64,000 nucleotides of DNA from Adiantum capillus-veneris (Eukaryota; Streptophyta; Polypodiopsida; Polypodiales; Pteridaceae): the NCBI GenBank assembly GCA_014529385.2, contig CM043942.1, forward strand, positions 48,404,244 to 48,468,243, given 5' to 3'. Of the stretch, positions 1 through 12,561 are shown in pieces. Position 1 is the first letter of the stretch. Each line of letters opens with the position of its first letter. A program made the position numbers and the translations under genes. The notes beneath the pieces were generated by a model, which ran no database searches, had not been told where the DNA came from, and worked only from the letters and a program-made list of their open reading frames with translations.

Positions 1-1900
1 GGCATACCTTCATTTGGTGTGTCCATTGGGAGAAGCTAGAAATGAAGCTACAGGAAATGAGATAGATTTTTTAAGTAAGTGAGATGCAAATCAAGAAAGG
101 AGACAAAGAAGTGTAGAAGATGGAGAGAGAAATGTGTGAACCAATGGTGTTAGTCAAAGCCAACAAAGTGATTTTCGCATAAAAAACAAAACTTGAAGGA
201 GTACAAGCATTGTTCAAGAGAAGGGGACATGCTAGAGTAGTAAAAAAGAAGCAAGAAAGATGTTGCAATAGCAGATAGAGGCATTAACAATGGGGTTGAA
301 TCGAGGATAGAAGATGAATATAGGAGTAAAAATCTTGAAGGAATCTCACACAGATTATAGGTGTAGCAAAGAGTCAAGGATTGAAAGTCTGGTAGAATGC
401 AAGGTAAGAAAGCGCTTGGTGGATAGATAGTGTGAAACAAGAAGGGGACAGAGGAGAAAGGGCTTATGAGTAGAACATCACAATTTCTCATGTGAGAGGC
501 TATTTGGAAAAACTTGGGATGGAAAATTGATGGAGTCAGAGATGGGAAAAGTATGCACATTGGGAGAAAGATGGTGGGAGAAATGCGCCCATCAACCTTG
601 AAGTAGAGAAGCGATTGTGGAATGAGGAAGTTCCTAGTGGAGGAAGCAAAGCTTGAGAAAGAGAAGCGGGCTAAGATGCCATCACATAAAGCCAAGAGTT
701 ATGGATGCAGAGATAGTGACAAACTCATGGCTAAGAAGCAGCTATGATAGGGATGCCACGTACATAGGAGAGATCATAGGAAGCAATCATGGCGGTGCCG
801 AAGCACGTAGTACCATAGCAAAAAATCCTAAACAAGAAAGGAGAGCATATTATGTTGGAGTTTGAGTATGGCACTCTACAGAGAGGTTGTGGATGTGCAA
901 TACTGACCTTGTTTTCTTATTTTTCTATTATTGATGTGGTGCAAATTTGAAGTTATTATCTCTATTTTTAGACTTTGGTCTTTCTCAATCAAAGGGGTGG
1001 TACATTCATACATGCACAGCCAAACTTTTGATTTTCAAGCATACTAAAAAACCTTATGTCGGAGGATTCTGATGTAGCAAAGGTGCTATTCTGAATGGCT
1101 AGGCTTTATTGTGGATGCACCAAAAATGAGTGATCCCAAGTTTTGTAGCCCAAAAGCACAACAGCCCTCTAACTAGGTCAAAATGTTTAATGTATTGCTA
1201 TACATTGTCACAATCGTTACTTTTAGAGACGTTTTTTGACATGTTTACATATAAATTTCCTTTTCTTACTTTATCAAATTTCCAACAATGTTCACAATAC
1301 ATTTTTTATTAATTTGCAAACACACACATATAGGAAAATGTCCTTGACAATACCATAGATATAATAAATTGAAATTTTGGCTAGCAATTAAATATTCATC
1401 TCCCAGCCCAATGCTTGAACTAAAAATGCATATGCCATTTTTGTAATCAACTTAAAAACTTTCACTAAAGGCTTTCAGACAACCAATGAATCAAATTTAT
1501 GGTGAAACAGGACTTCACTATCGAGTTTAAATGATGAAAAATAATGAATTCTCAATCATGTTTTCATTTAAATAGCGTTAGATAGTTATTACCTTGTTTT
1601 ATTAAGATTTCTTGACTAACCATAGGGTTTGCTTAGGTTGCCATCGATATTAATGTGCTTTCATTGTTGTTCACCAAGTTGTGATCTAGTTTCTCTTTGC
1701 CGTCGTCTTTCTTTGCTCGTTTGGGAATCAAATATCTAGCCATGCGTGAGGTGATGCCTAAACTTGAACAGTTGCTTGTGGCCAAAAGCCTTCAATCTTG
1801 CAGATGTGCTCCAACCATGGGCTCTGACCATTGATTGTTGACCCTGAGCCACACAATCCCCAAGGCTTCAAGATTTTTGTTTGGTGCAATTCAAAATTTT
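1..1900. other. no recognisable gene
   Basis: Open frames here are short and match no family I know. The first 900 bases are purine-rich on the + strand, which gives a long but low-complexity minus frame (150-695) with no domain signature. The rest is ordinary AT-rich spacer. I see no RNA gene and no terminal repeat. Confidence 0.5.
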
Positions 1901-2590
1901 AAAATTTCCACGTCAAACACTGTGAAGCTTCAAGGGCTACATGGCGACCCAACCAAATTTTACAGTCCTTATAGTGGGCTACAATACTTAGGTGGCTTAG
2001 GTTCACTGATTTTTTTAAGAAAAAAAATGTCATACAACGATGGTGGCCACATGCAAGTTGATAGACAACAAGGGGAAGGGGGGGAGGGGCGATGAGTAGC
2101 TTTCTTGTCTTCTTCACATTAACAAAAAACTCTCCCCTTATGCTAGCCTTTTCCTCTACTATGTAGGTCAATTTGGTGCCCCTCCTTGTAAGGGCCCCTG
2201 CCCGTGCTGCCCACCAAGACGAGAACCCTCCTCGTAAAAGGGGCTCTACCCATGCTGTGGCAACTTGAGATGAGGGACAAAGCATCAAAGTGAGAGACAA
2301 AGTGCGAATCATCATGCTAGGACTTCCACACCCTATTTCTTCCTCCTCCTCCATGGGTGCTTCTCTATCTTGAGCTCTGATACCAATCTAAGAGACAGGG
2401 CGTTGATGCATGCAACTCTCCACATATTCATGCCATATATAGACCCTTGGCATGCTAAATATAGCCCCTTGAATTGCATGAGCGTCCCGACCCCTGGCCT
2501 ACCCAGTCCTACCTTAGGCCTGACATATCCAATAGGCTATACTTTACACACGTAAGAGGAAGTTCACACTCGCCATGTCTAATTAAGCTT
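1899..2590 (-). mobile_element. LTR-element 5' end fragment (fossil)
   Basis: Read on the minus strand, a perfect TGGTATCAGAGC, the initiator-Met-tRNA primer site typical of plant copia and related elements, lies at 2374-2385. An open frame beginning MEEEEEIGCG starts shortly after it (2354 down to 1899) where gag would begin, but it has no gag domain I recognise. Upstream on that strand (2390-2590) a TATA-like run sits in what would be the LTR. The element is fragmentary; no second LTR is visible. It could also be a chance primer-site match beside unrelated sequence. Confidence 0.35.
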
Positions 2591-2599
2591 CCACACAGG

Positions 2600-5480
2600 T
2601 AGAGGGTGTTCACACACACACGTAGGTGCAAATAAGCTCACACATAACAACAAGATGCGAATGCTTATGTGGAAAAATTGAGTTAATGTCATCAAGTAGA
2701 TTCAATACCATTAGTTATGTTGTTTCAAGTTGTGATGGTCTCAAAATGAGGAAGATAGTGGGTTGGTGACTACCTAGCTAATAGGATATTCCCAGAGACA
2801 ATGAAGAAATGCAAATAGAGAGACATACAATGTTCTATCTAATAGAACATTCCCAAAGATAGTGAAAAAATTATCTATCTAATAGGACATTCCCAAAGAG
2901 AATGAACAAACGAAAATAGAGAGACATAGAAATAGAAGCACTCAATTATTCCTTGGTAGAAAATAAATAAAAAAGTAGGACATACAAACATTATATTAAG
3001 GAAGAACATAAAAAGAAGATATTAAGATTAGTCCCAACTAATACTGATTGGGAAATGCAATACACTATATTACTCTTACGACCATATAGAGTTGTGTATT
3101 AAATTTCATGCAGCATAACTTTCTCCAATCGTATTTGGCTCATATGCAATTCTACCTCTACAAACTTTTATCCAAATTCTAAGAGTTGCACAACAGTTTT
3201 AGTATAATGTACATGCATTGCTTGTTTGTCTTGAAGCACTTTGAGAAATTATAAGAGTTGCAAAACAATTTTATTAGATTGGACATGAATTGCTGGTTTG
3301 TCTTGTTCAGCACTTTGAGAAATTAGGTGAACATCTTGCTGCAATTGCTCACATATTTTCGCTAAAATGCAAGAAAATAGGTCTTTAACTCAAAATTGAT
3401 AACAAGGAGTTTTAGAAGGGTGATTTGGTGCTTGTATATTCAATGGCGACTACAACCCAATAGTATGGAGATGTGGACTGCCAAAACATCTTTAGACAAT
3501 ACTCCCGGATGGAATTAACCTTCCATTACAGTTGATGGAGTGACATCACCTGTTTAATTATATACATATCAATGGGTATCTTTGCTACTTCCATCAACAT
3601 TGTCATACCCCAATTGGTGAGCAATTCCTTCTCTACATCTTTGAGCACATATTATCCAACAGTTTGGTAGGATATGGCTATGGCTATCTTCTCTTCTCTC
3701 AAGACTTGTCATGCCCTAGTACAAATACCCTTGCTTCCTAGATGAACCCCCCACGTGTGGGATTTTGGACATGCCACATGGAAGCTCTACATTCACTGCA
3801 ACCCTTTGGAGGTCAAACCAATCACCCAAGACCTTGTTAAAATGACTTTTTTGACACCAATTTGGAAGCTCCCCATTTCTTGCTCAGCAACTAGATTTTT
3901 GCTCTGTCAAAATTCCATGAAAGCCTCCATATTTGGCTTCAGCCCCACCATTTTCTCTACACTTTGACTTCCCCATAGCCTTTAACAAATGAGAGGTCCC
4001 CGACCCGTCGACACTGAAGTCGTGATGGGGGTCCTTGACAGGTCTCCAGGACTATTAAAATCAGAGTCTCAAAAAAAGAATCCAGGGAATAGACCTTTGC
4101 CATTGACAATGGCTTGGGACTATAGCCCTAGAAGAAGACCTAGTCCTATCTCACAGTGGAAAAACTAGAAAAGACACTAAATTTAAAAACTTTTGCGGTC
4201 CTATACTTCACCAATTTGGGCTAGGGTATTCTCAACCAACACTTTTTTCCCGCTAGTAGATGTGAGGGCACAGCTGTTGGTGAACTCCTCTTCCAATTGA
4301 AGAAGTCTTCTGAACATTTTTATTGTGCGGGGATGGATAGTTACTTGACTAATCAGGTCCACCCGTCCATGATCGACAACCTGAGTCAATCCCCACTTAC
4401 CACCCCACACTCACACATGCTTCTTTATTGTTTAATTACTATCACACTCTTTGAACATTTAAAATAATCGTTTCTTTTAGCTTTCCAACATAGCGATTCA
4501 TTAAAACAAGCATAGAAATCAGTATTGTAAAACATTCTTTTACATACAAACATCTTTAAACTTAAAACAAGGTACAGTCACTTAGAATACTCCTTGAAAA
4601 GCCTGACCCATACACGACTTGTCTCAAGATCACCTAAAGATGACAAAACAACACCCATTCCTTATTCATAGTTCCGGGTGAAAATATCACCAAAGTTTCG
4701 GGTGCCCGTACACCAAAACTAGTTACCCATGCAACCAAGCGGCTCCCCTAGGATACAAAATAGTAGCCTAACTTATGTAGAAACATCAAGACATGACAGA
4801 GTAAAAACTCACTGTTCATGGGAGTAATCGACTTATCCATGACTGAAATGCCATCATTATTCATCAACATATATACCAAGGAGTCGGAGGTGTCTTGAGA
4901 CAAGTTGTCTTAAGGATGATCAATCATATCTTTCCTAAATCAACCAGTCTATCCCAAAATAATTATTTCCTAATTTATAAACAAATGTACGTTGGTTTCT
5001 TGGAAGACACCTTCCATTTTCAGCCAATTATTCAATCCCTAATTCCTTACTCGCTCCTTACATACGCAATGTTAACACTTATAATAAGAACATGAATTAT
5101 TGAAAACTTAAATTAATAATGGAAAATCCACCAGAGATTGGTCAGGCATCTGCTGTCATGTCGGAACATGAATACTTTCATGTGTAGGTCTACTACTAGG
5201 CTCGGCCTCATGATTGAAAGATGCTCTAGCCCTCTTGGGAATAGTATCATCCTCATCGGATTGAGGATTTGCTCGGGTTCTCTTTCGAGCCATGATTATA
5301 TCCTTATAAAAGGACATCTATTTATCAGATAAAACATTAACAATCTGATACCGACCACTCTATAAAGTATTTTTCTTTTACTAATTTTCTCCTCTTATTT
5401 CAGCCTAAAAAGGCTTATTTTTTACTTAATATTTAATACATTCATTATTTCGTAATGAATTTATAATCTTAACTTCTTAA
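2600..5480. other. no recognisable gene; small tandem duplications
   Basis: No domain-bearing frame is seen. Two local duplications occur. A degenerate unit beginning ctaataggacattccca appears three times between 2779 and 2929. A unit of about 75 bp containing gcactttgagaaatta is tandemly doubled at 3181-3325. Both look like replication slippage in spacer DNA. Confidence 0.5.
3181..3325. repeat. tandem duplication, ~75 bp unit
   Basis: Two adjacent copies share agagttgca at the start and gcactttgagaaatta at the end, with about 85% identity by eye. No coding content. Confidence 0.7.
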
Positions 5481-5489
5481 CGATATTTA

Positions 5490-7340
5490 TTTCTTTTAGT
5501 AATTTTCCTATATACTTTTAGAGGTATCAACTATTTATCTTAATTAACTTTTAGTCAAAAACGGGTTCTTGAGCTATTGTCATTACTTAATTTTCTTAAG
5601 TAATTTTGGTCTAAGTTTTCCAAATTTCTAGTGATATTTTCTAACTTTGATAATTTCCATATAATTATCTTTACCAATTTACTATTTTTCCTCTTTAATT
5701 TACCACAAAAATCAATCAATTATATCTTAATTAAATAGGTAAAATAATTATTTGTGCTTAAAATAATTACCCCAGCCTACTGACAATGTTTACTAACTCT
5801 GATAATTCCTATGTAACTATCTAAGCTAATTAATTAATTTCATCTTTCATTTTATAGTTAATTTTACACATTTACGGCTTAATTAAATAGATGAACTAAA
5901 TATTTGAGCATAGACTAGTTACCCTAGCTTATTAATGATATTTAATAACTCTGATAATTACTGTGTAATTATCTAAGCTAATTAACTAATTTTCCCTTTT
6001 AATTTATAATCAATTTTAGATATTTTTGAGCTAATTAAATAGATAAACTAATTATCTGTGTATATGCTAATTATTCTGGTTTACTAAAGATATATACTAA
6101 CTCTGATAATTATTGTGTAATTATCTAAGCTAATTAACTAATTTCTTCTTTTAATTTATAGCTAATTTTAGATATTCTTAGCTTAATTAAATAGATAAAA
6201 TAATTATCTGTATATATTCTAATTACTTCATGTTACTTATAATTTTATACTAACTTTGATAATTATTGTGTAATTATCTAAGATAATTAACTAATTTTTC
6301 CTTTTAATTTATAGATAATATTAAATATTTTTAGATTAATTAAATAGATAAACTAATTATTTGTGTATATGCTAATTACTTCGACTTACTAATGATTTAT
6401 AATAACTTTGATAATTATTGTGTAATTATCTAAGCTAATTAACTAATTTCTTCTTTTAATGTATAGCTAATTTTACATTTTTTAGCTTAATTAAATAGAT
6501 GAATTAATTATTTGTGTATATTTTAATTAGTTTGGATTATTAATGATGTATACTAACTCTGATAATTACTGTGTAATTATTTAAGCTAATTAACTAATTT
6601 TTCTTTTTAATTTATAGATAATTTTAGATATCTTAGCTTAATTAAATAGATAAAATAATTACTTGTATATACTAATTACCGTGGCTTACTAATGATGTAT
6701 ACTAACTTTGATAATTATTGTGTAATTATCTAAGCTAATTAACTAGTTTTTTCTTTCAAGTTATAGATATTTTCAAACATTTTTAGCTTAACTAAATAGA
6801 TAAACAAATTATCTATGCATATGCTAATTATCTCACCTTACTAATTATGTTTTCTAACTTTGATAATTAGTATGTAATTATCTAAGCTAATTAAATAATT
6901 TCCCCTTTAATATTACAACTGGTTTCATATGTTTTTTACTTAATTAAAAAGATAAACTAGATAATTGTGCATGTGCTAATTACCTCAGCTTACTAATGAT
7001 GTTTCTAAACTCTGGTAATTTATTTATAATTATCTAAGCTAATTAACTAATCTCGCCTTTAAAATTAAAGCTACTTTTAGACATTTTTAGCCTAATTAAA
7101 TAGATAAGCTAATTAATTGTGCATGTGCTAATTACCTCGGGTTACTAATGATGTTTTTTAACTTTGGTAATTACTATGTAATTATCTAAGCTAGTTAACT
7201 AATTTTTCCTTTAAAATTATAGCTAATTTTACACTTTTTTGCTAGTTAAATAGATAAACTAATTATCTATTTATAAGATAATTACCCCGTGTTCCTAACA
7301 ATGTTTTCTAGCATTGATAGTTATCTTATGATTTATTAAA
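5490..7340. repeat. AT-rich satellite, ~152 bp monomer, ~12 copies
   Basis: The phrase taactytgataattattgtg recurs at about 5642, 5793, 5946, 6098, 6251, 6403, 6554, 6703, 6855, 7008, 7159 and 7309, a spacing of 149-154 bp. Each monomer also carries gtaattatctaagctaatta and, about 70 bp later, ttaattaaatagataaacta. Units near the ends are more diverged than those in the middle, as expected for an array homogenised by unequal exchange. Base composition is strongly A+T-rich throughout. There is no open frame. A monomer near 150 bp fits plant satellites, including some centromeric or nucleosome-phased ones, but no function can be read from the sequence. Confidence 0.93.
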
Positions 7341-7644
7341 CTAGTTTACTAAGTTTCCCATATTCCCACTTGATTGCCAAGCTTATAATATGAAATAATA
7401 CGGATATTTATTATATATAAGTAGTATGATTACATCAATGCCCTTAAAATGATGAAAGACTAATGTTCAGGTTTTTGAATATTGCAGCAGAAGCTTAGAG
7501 ACGAAAAAAAAATAAAAATTAATAGCGTAGAAGAGGTGATGTAACTTAGCTGAAGAGAAAAAAAATAAAATTGTAATGATCCATGATTTGTTGGAGGCAA
7601 ATCATGGAGTTCTACTCGGGATGACCGGCTATTCGTTATCCAAA

Positions 7645-8180
7645 TCGTAGCCTAAAGCTCTGATATCACTGCTACAGCGGGGAACCGTGGCTTCCCTGCA
7701 AAATACCCAAAATAACACAATAAATCGCATAAAACAGAATATTCTGCATACCTAGCACATCCACAAGCGCATAATCGCAAGATACACGGATAGAGAGAGA
7801 ACGAGAGCGAGAGTGCAATAGAGAGCGTGCATTCGTACCTCCTAGAGCGGAGTGCTACGCCGGGACCGCGAGAGAGAAGAGGGGAGAGAGAAGAAGAATA
7901 ACGCAGACACTGGGTGCAATCTCCCCCCTTGCAAGAGTGAGCATTTCCCTCTTGCATGTATTTAATTTATAGATTTCTTGAATGCTCAAAGTGGGTACAA
8001 ACTTGGCCGGCCGGACATAAATGGCCGAAGCTCATAAAGAGCGCTTGAATAATAAAATGTACAATATAAATGTTATATCCTCTCACATAGGCTAGTCCGA
8101 TCAAGTCTTTTCCACCAGTTAGCTGCATTAAATCATAAAATATCAATTCCATTACAAATTCCATCTCAGTTTCCAAGGCT
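7645..8180 (-). mobile_element. LTR fragment, copy 1, minus orientation (fossil)
   Basis: On the minus strand this contains a TATA-like tctataaattaaatac run near 7970, then a conserved stretch including ggggggagattgcacccagt. It ends beside TGATATCAGAGC (near 7650), a near match to the Met-tRNA primer site. The same sequence recurs in the opposite orientation at 9770-10250. This is one LTR of a degraded retroelement of uncertain family. No internal coding region survives next to it. Confidence 0.6.
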
Positions 8181-8249
8181 AATCATTGTAAATGACTTTT
8201 GCTCGTTACAGTTGTCTCCTACATTGCGCTATACAAACAAATCAGATTT

Positions 8250-9105
8250 GCTTTCCTAAATTTTTTGCTTAATTATTACTTTCGTTTATCTATGTTATTC
8301 CGTTACAGTTGCAAAATTTTCTTTCCGCTAAGTTGTCTCACATTTCCCTTACCGCAGGGTACTGGATAACTTTTTCTTTGTGTTCCAGTTTAATTTATTT
8401 TTTAACTTTGCAATTTTCAAATCAAGGTGCCCACACTGTACGTTTTAAATGTGTGATCAAACACTAATATTGAAGCAAATTCTCGTTAGGCGGGATATTC
8501 TTTTATTTCAACTCAAACTACTCACACAACACTAACATATTTTGGATTTGTTAATTATACTATGGTGCAAGTTTCATAGTCATGTTCTCCATAGCTTGTA
8601 CAAAGAAGTTATGTTTGACAAAGCCTGGGATGCAAGTTATGATTATCCACGCACACACTGGTTTATATATTTCTGATGCAATATACCCTCAAGGTATGTA
8701 CATTAACCTCGCTCCTCTTTTCATATTTGCTTTACCGACAATGTCTTCGGAAACCAAACATCTCTCATGTCATCACTAGTACTTCTTAAATGGAATCACT
8801 TCTTACATCCTGTTGGTATGTACCTCAAATACATCACTCCTCTGTTCCTATTTCCTGTCTCTGAATTATCTGCTCAGCTGAATACTCCAACCAATACTAA
8901 GATCATGGCTTCTAATTGTACTGCAAGGAATTTTTACTAACATGACTTGTCTATAAGCTATGCAGCTACTCATGTCAGCTACGGTGCTATGGGATAGTGC
9001 ACAACAATTTGTAAGTGCTTTGATATACTGCACTGTGATGTCAACAACATAGTAAATATTTTTTTTCTCCTTTATGTCTTGTCTAGTCCATTGTTCACAC
9101 AGGCA
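8250..9105. other. no recognisable gene
   Basis: This sequence lies between the two inverted LTR fragments. It contains only short frames with no domain and no obvious repeat. Confidence 0.45.
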
Positions 9106-9109
9106 CACA

Positions 9110-9303
9110 GATTCGCCGATTTAGGTAGTATGTAAATACTCATCTTGGTACAATTACACCGATTCAGACAACACATGACAAATTACAAATTCATGATTTT
9201 AAACAATACCAAATGCAGATTCGCCGATTTAGGCAGCATTAGTGCAGATCCACCGATTTAGGCAGCAGATTTTGTTGGTGTCGATTCGCCAATTTAGGCA
9301 ACA
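9110..9303 (+). repeat. four dispersed copies of a 21-bp motif
   Basis: Copies of GATTCGCCGATTTAGGCAGC, with one to three differences each, start at 9110, 9218, 9247 and 9283. Spacing is irregular (108, 29, 36 bp), so this is not a simple tandem array. It sits just inside the plus-oriented LTR fragment and may be a subrepeat of that element. No function is apparent. Confidence 0.8.
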
Positions 9304-9769
9304 CCGATCACAGACTCATGCTGCAGTGGTTGGCCACCACTGTCCTTAGCATCCTTCTGTTCCCGGGTTTACAAATTGAAGGATATTTGGATTTACACTG
9401 GGTATATGTTGGCAAATATTTGGATTTGGATTTTGATTTGGAATTGGATTTGGAACAGGATATCTGATGATTTTGTCGCGACAATTTTTGTGGAAGTACA
9501 CTTGAGATTGATGGGCATTGATTTATTAAATGATGATTGTGACCAATGATATCTTGATTTATCAGGATATGACATATACTACTTATTCTAGTGGTATGGG
9601 ACACTAGAATAGGCAGTATGTGGATGACGGCAGGCATAAGCAATATTGTCTAATTTTAGGAATTTTCTTTTCCTATGTTGTAGTTTTGATACAGATTTCT
9701 AATCACTGTTTTTGACAAGTATGGTTTGCAGATTTTTATCTTCGCAACTGAGGACAGTTGCTTTCCAAC

Positions 9770-10250
9770 GGAGAGGTATGTAATGGAATTGTTATTTTAC
9801 TCTTTATTACAGCTGACAGGTGGAAAAGGCATCAGCAGATAATGGACTATGCAGAAGGATATCACATTTTATGTATATTTTTTATTATTCAAGTGCTTCG
9901 GCCATTTATGACTGGCCGAACAGTTTGTACTCATTTTGACCATTTAAGAAATCTATAAAACAAATACGTGCAAGAGGGAAATGGTCACTCTTGCACGGGG
10001 GGAGATTGCACCCAGTGTCTGCGTTGTTCTTCTCTCCTCTCCTCTCTTCTCTCTCACAGTGCCGACGTAGAACTTTGCTCTAGGAGGTGTGCTTGCACGC
10101 GCTCTATTGCGCTCTCTCGTTCTCGGTCTCTCTCTGTTCGCATACGTCATCGATTATGTGCTTGTGGTAATGCCAAGTATGCAGTTTGATTGGTTTTATG
10201 TCTTGTAGCATGTTATTTGGGTATTTCACATGCTCTCTGCTGTAGCAAAT
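9770..10250 (+). mobile_element. LTR fragment, copy 2, plus orientation (fossil)
   Basis: This shares an extended stretch with the reverse complement of 7645-8180: ttattattcaag, cggccatttatg, a TATA-like tctataaaacaaatac near 9953, and the agattgcacccagtgtctgc segment, followed by a CT-rich leader. The two copies are inverted relative to each other and about 2 kb apart, so they are probably independent insertions or rearranged remains, not the two LTRs of one element. Confidence 0.6.
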
Positions 10251-10259
10251 AAAGGGAGG

Positions 10260-10780
10260 CCCGAAAGAGATGGACACTCCACACATGAACTCCTTAGAGT
10301 TTAAGCATGGTAGTTGGATTACATGGGAAGGGTTAGAAGGAAGATCTAATTCCGTGGGGGAGCAAACCTGCCTCCAACCCTATGGATCCTTGGGGTGTGG
10401 AGCCATGATCGCACAACCTTCTACTAAATCTTCTCTTTCTCTGTTGGGAGGCGTTGTTTTCCCTTTTGAAAAAACATGTGGCACCCGCTGTTCAGGAGGT
10501 CAAAGATCAAAGCAAACTCTCACTATATGACATTGCACACCAAACATGTAAAATACTATATGACTATATGACATGGGAAGGGTTTTGAAGGAAGATCTCA
10601 CTATATGACACTGCACAACAAACATGGAAAATTCTATAATGTAAAGCACAAAGACTATTTCTTATCACTGCTTGGGAAAGCACATTGACTTGGGTCTTAG
10701 TTCATGAACAATGAAACCATAACTCCAATGAAGGTTGTGAGGATGGTAAAAAAATTCATTGAAGGACGTCTTGTATATCG
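10260..10780. other. no recognisable gene
   Basis: Only short open frames without domain signatures. A short phrase (catgggaagggtt...gaagatct) is repeated at about 10323 and 10571. Confidence 0.4.
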
Positions 10781-11700
10781 AAGGCAAGTCCTTTTGATGG
10801 ATGATTGCGAGTCCGCCCACCACAAGAGGAAACAAAGGATATCGAGGATGATTCCAACCATCGACTAAAGTACAATGTGCACACCCAAAGCGAACAATCT
10901 AAAGGAATCCCTAGGAAGATCAAGTTTTTTGACATTACTCCCATTAGGAAATCGGAGAGCAAGGAGGAGTATGTGGTAGAGCCAAAAGACAATGAGGCTT
11001 TTTGTATGATATGACATATCCCAATTGCCTCCAAGGTAACATGTGGTGGCACAAAGAGTGGAAAAATCAGGTGCAAAAATGGTTATTGTAGGGTGTGTCA
11101 AAGGAATTCCCACACCTTCATTTGAGGACTATCGTAAGCATCCTAATGGACTTCAACGAGAAATTATGTAGTGTTGCCCTTCATGTGATCCATTGTTAGA
11201 ATGGAACACAACATGTCCATGGTTGCATCCTACATCGAGCATATGGCCAATAGCTATAGAGACTAATTTAATAGAGGAAGAAGTCAAGTGCTTGCTTGAG
11301 AGGTGGCACATGGTGGAGACAACCAATGTTGCAACACCCACAACATATTCAACCAATGAAGGTGCCTTTATGAGGGAGGTGGAAGTAACACAATTACAAG
11401 TATTTGCAATGGGATTTGAGTGAGATACGAGTTATCAATCTCAAAGGAGGCAACCAAGCGAATAAGAAAGGCACTTGAGATGAAAGCGAGATCACAAAGG
11501 AAGTGATGTGAGTGGAGAAAGCTCACAAGATTTTCAAGTTGCTTTTAAATAGTAATGCACTAGAGGGCCACATCTACAATGTGGAGATTAAAAAAGAGCC
11601 ATCTTGTACTTGTCCCGACTTTGCAGAGCTTGAAGAGCAAGAAAAGCCTTATCTTCTAGTAAACATTTGTATGTTGTTTTTCTTTGTGTGCTAGGCTTGA
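10780..11700 (+). pseudogene. SWIM zinc-finger protein fragment (MULE/FAR1-like), decayed
   Basis: The best evidence is at 11512-11690, where the frame reads AHKIFKLLLNSNALEGHIYN followed by VEIKKEPSCTCPDF. This is the core of a SWIM zinc finger (CxCx(n)CxH), as found in Mutator-like transposases and the plant FAR1/FRS proteins derived from them. The second half of the finger (expected C-x-H) reads VNICM, so the metal site looks lost. In-frame stops lie just upstream, near 11505. Earlier frames (10805-11014 and 11193-11423) are lysine/glutamate-rich and have the same orientation, but I cannot assign them to the MULE catalytic domain. A C-x-C pair with the reading RCKNGYCRVCQRN occurs near 11060. 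No terminal inverted repeats were identified. It is probably a transposase relic and possibly a decayed domesticated gene. Confidence 0.5.
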
Positions 11701-12195
11701 GACAAAATGAGCATATGCTTTTTCATCAACCTATTCTCCGTTGAGGAGGTTCACAATGTCCTCAGCCAATATTTGACCTACCCTTGTATGCAGTAGTGGA
11801 GTACATGCTGCCCCACGACCATGTAACCAGCTTTAGCCATGTTGAATTTATGAAGGTGGCTCCTTGATTTGATGAAGTCCTACTTTATCCACTTTTCCAG
11901 TAAATTATGAGCTTTTACACATAATTTTTCTTGAAAAAAAGCTCGCCATGGGTGAAACAATGCTTGCTAGGAAATGCTTGCCTAGAAACAAGCCACCCAT
12001 TTTTTTGTATAAGGGTGTACCCTGCATGCGTGCCCTTTACGGGATCTTTGCAGTCTCTCTCTCTGTCTCTCTTTGTAAGTTTCATGTAGGCCACTATGAA
12101 TCTTCATCTTGTCGTATGGGTTTTGTCTTTAGGTATGGGTTAGATGGGATGATGTATTCATGGAAATTTCTTGCTGCCAAACTTCAAAATGTGTT

Positions 12196-12357
12196 AACAA
12201 CATCAAGTAGCTAGCTTGGTCGATTGAGTCTTTATTCTTTTGTGACCCGGGACATGGGTTCAAAGGCGGCCAAGCGACCTTGTGCGCTCATAAGGACGTT
12301 CGTATCGATTCGCACGGGATGTGTGCAATTTGCTACAAAAAACAACATCAAGTAGCT
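12196..12357 (+). mobile_element. tRNA-derived SINE with 17-bp target-site duplication
   Basis: A perfect 17-bp direct repeat, aacaacatcaagtagct, lies at 12196-12212 and 12341-12357 and encloses about 128 bp. The body opens with TAGCTTGGTCG, matching the RNA polymerase III A box at 10 of 11 positions. About 45 bp later it has GGTTCAAAG (near 12257), a B-box match. It ends in a short A-run (gctacaaaa) directly before the second repeat. These are the hallmarks of a recently inserted short plant SINE mobilised by a LINE. No other close copy of the body was seen in the window. Confidence 0.82.
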
Positions 12358-12561
12358 CTTGCTCATGTTGTTTTTAAGTACATGGAAAAGCTTGATTGGA
12401 CACGCCTTTGAGGAGTAGAATGTTGAGATGTGAATACATGTCAGCGCCCCTGGCGCAGGTCCAATTCATCAAATATGAAGAACGTCTCTTTGTCTCTCAC
12501 TCAGCTATCACAGGAAGTTTTGGACAAATTCTCACAATATTTCCCACATTGTGACTTACCT

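Noticed and set aside
150-695. 181-residue minus-strand frame
   Set aside because: It arises from a purine-rich + strand, is full of Phe/Ser/Leu, and shows no domain; it looks like chance.
7801-7957. Coding frame in the CT/GA-rich segment
   Set aside because: It belongs to the leader of the LTR fragment and its counterpart at 10.0-10.15 kb reads differently.
7645-10250. A single LTR element bounded by the two fragments
   Set aside because: The two LTR fragments are inverted, not direct, and no coding region lies between them.
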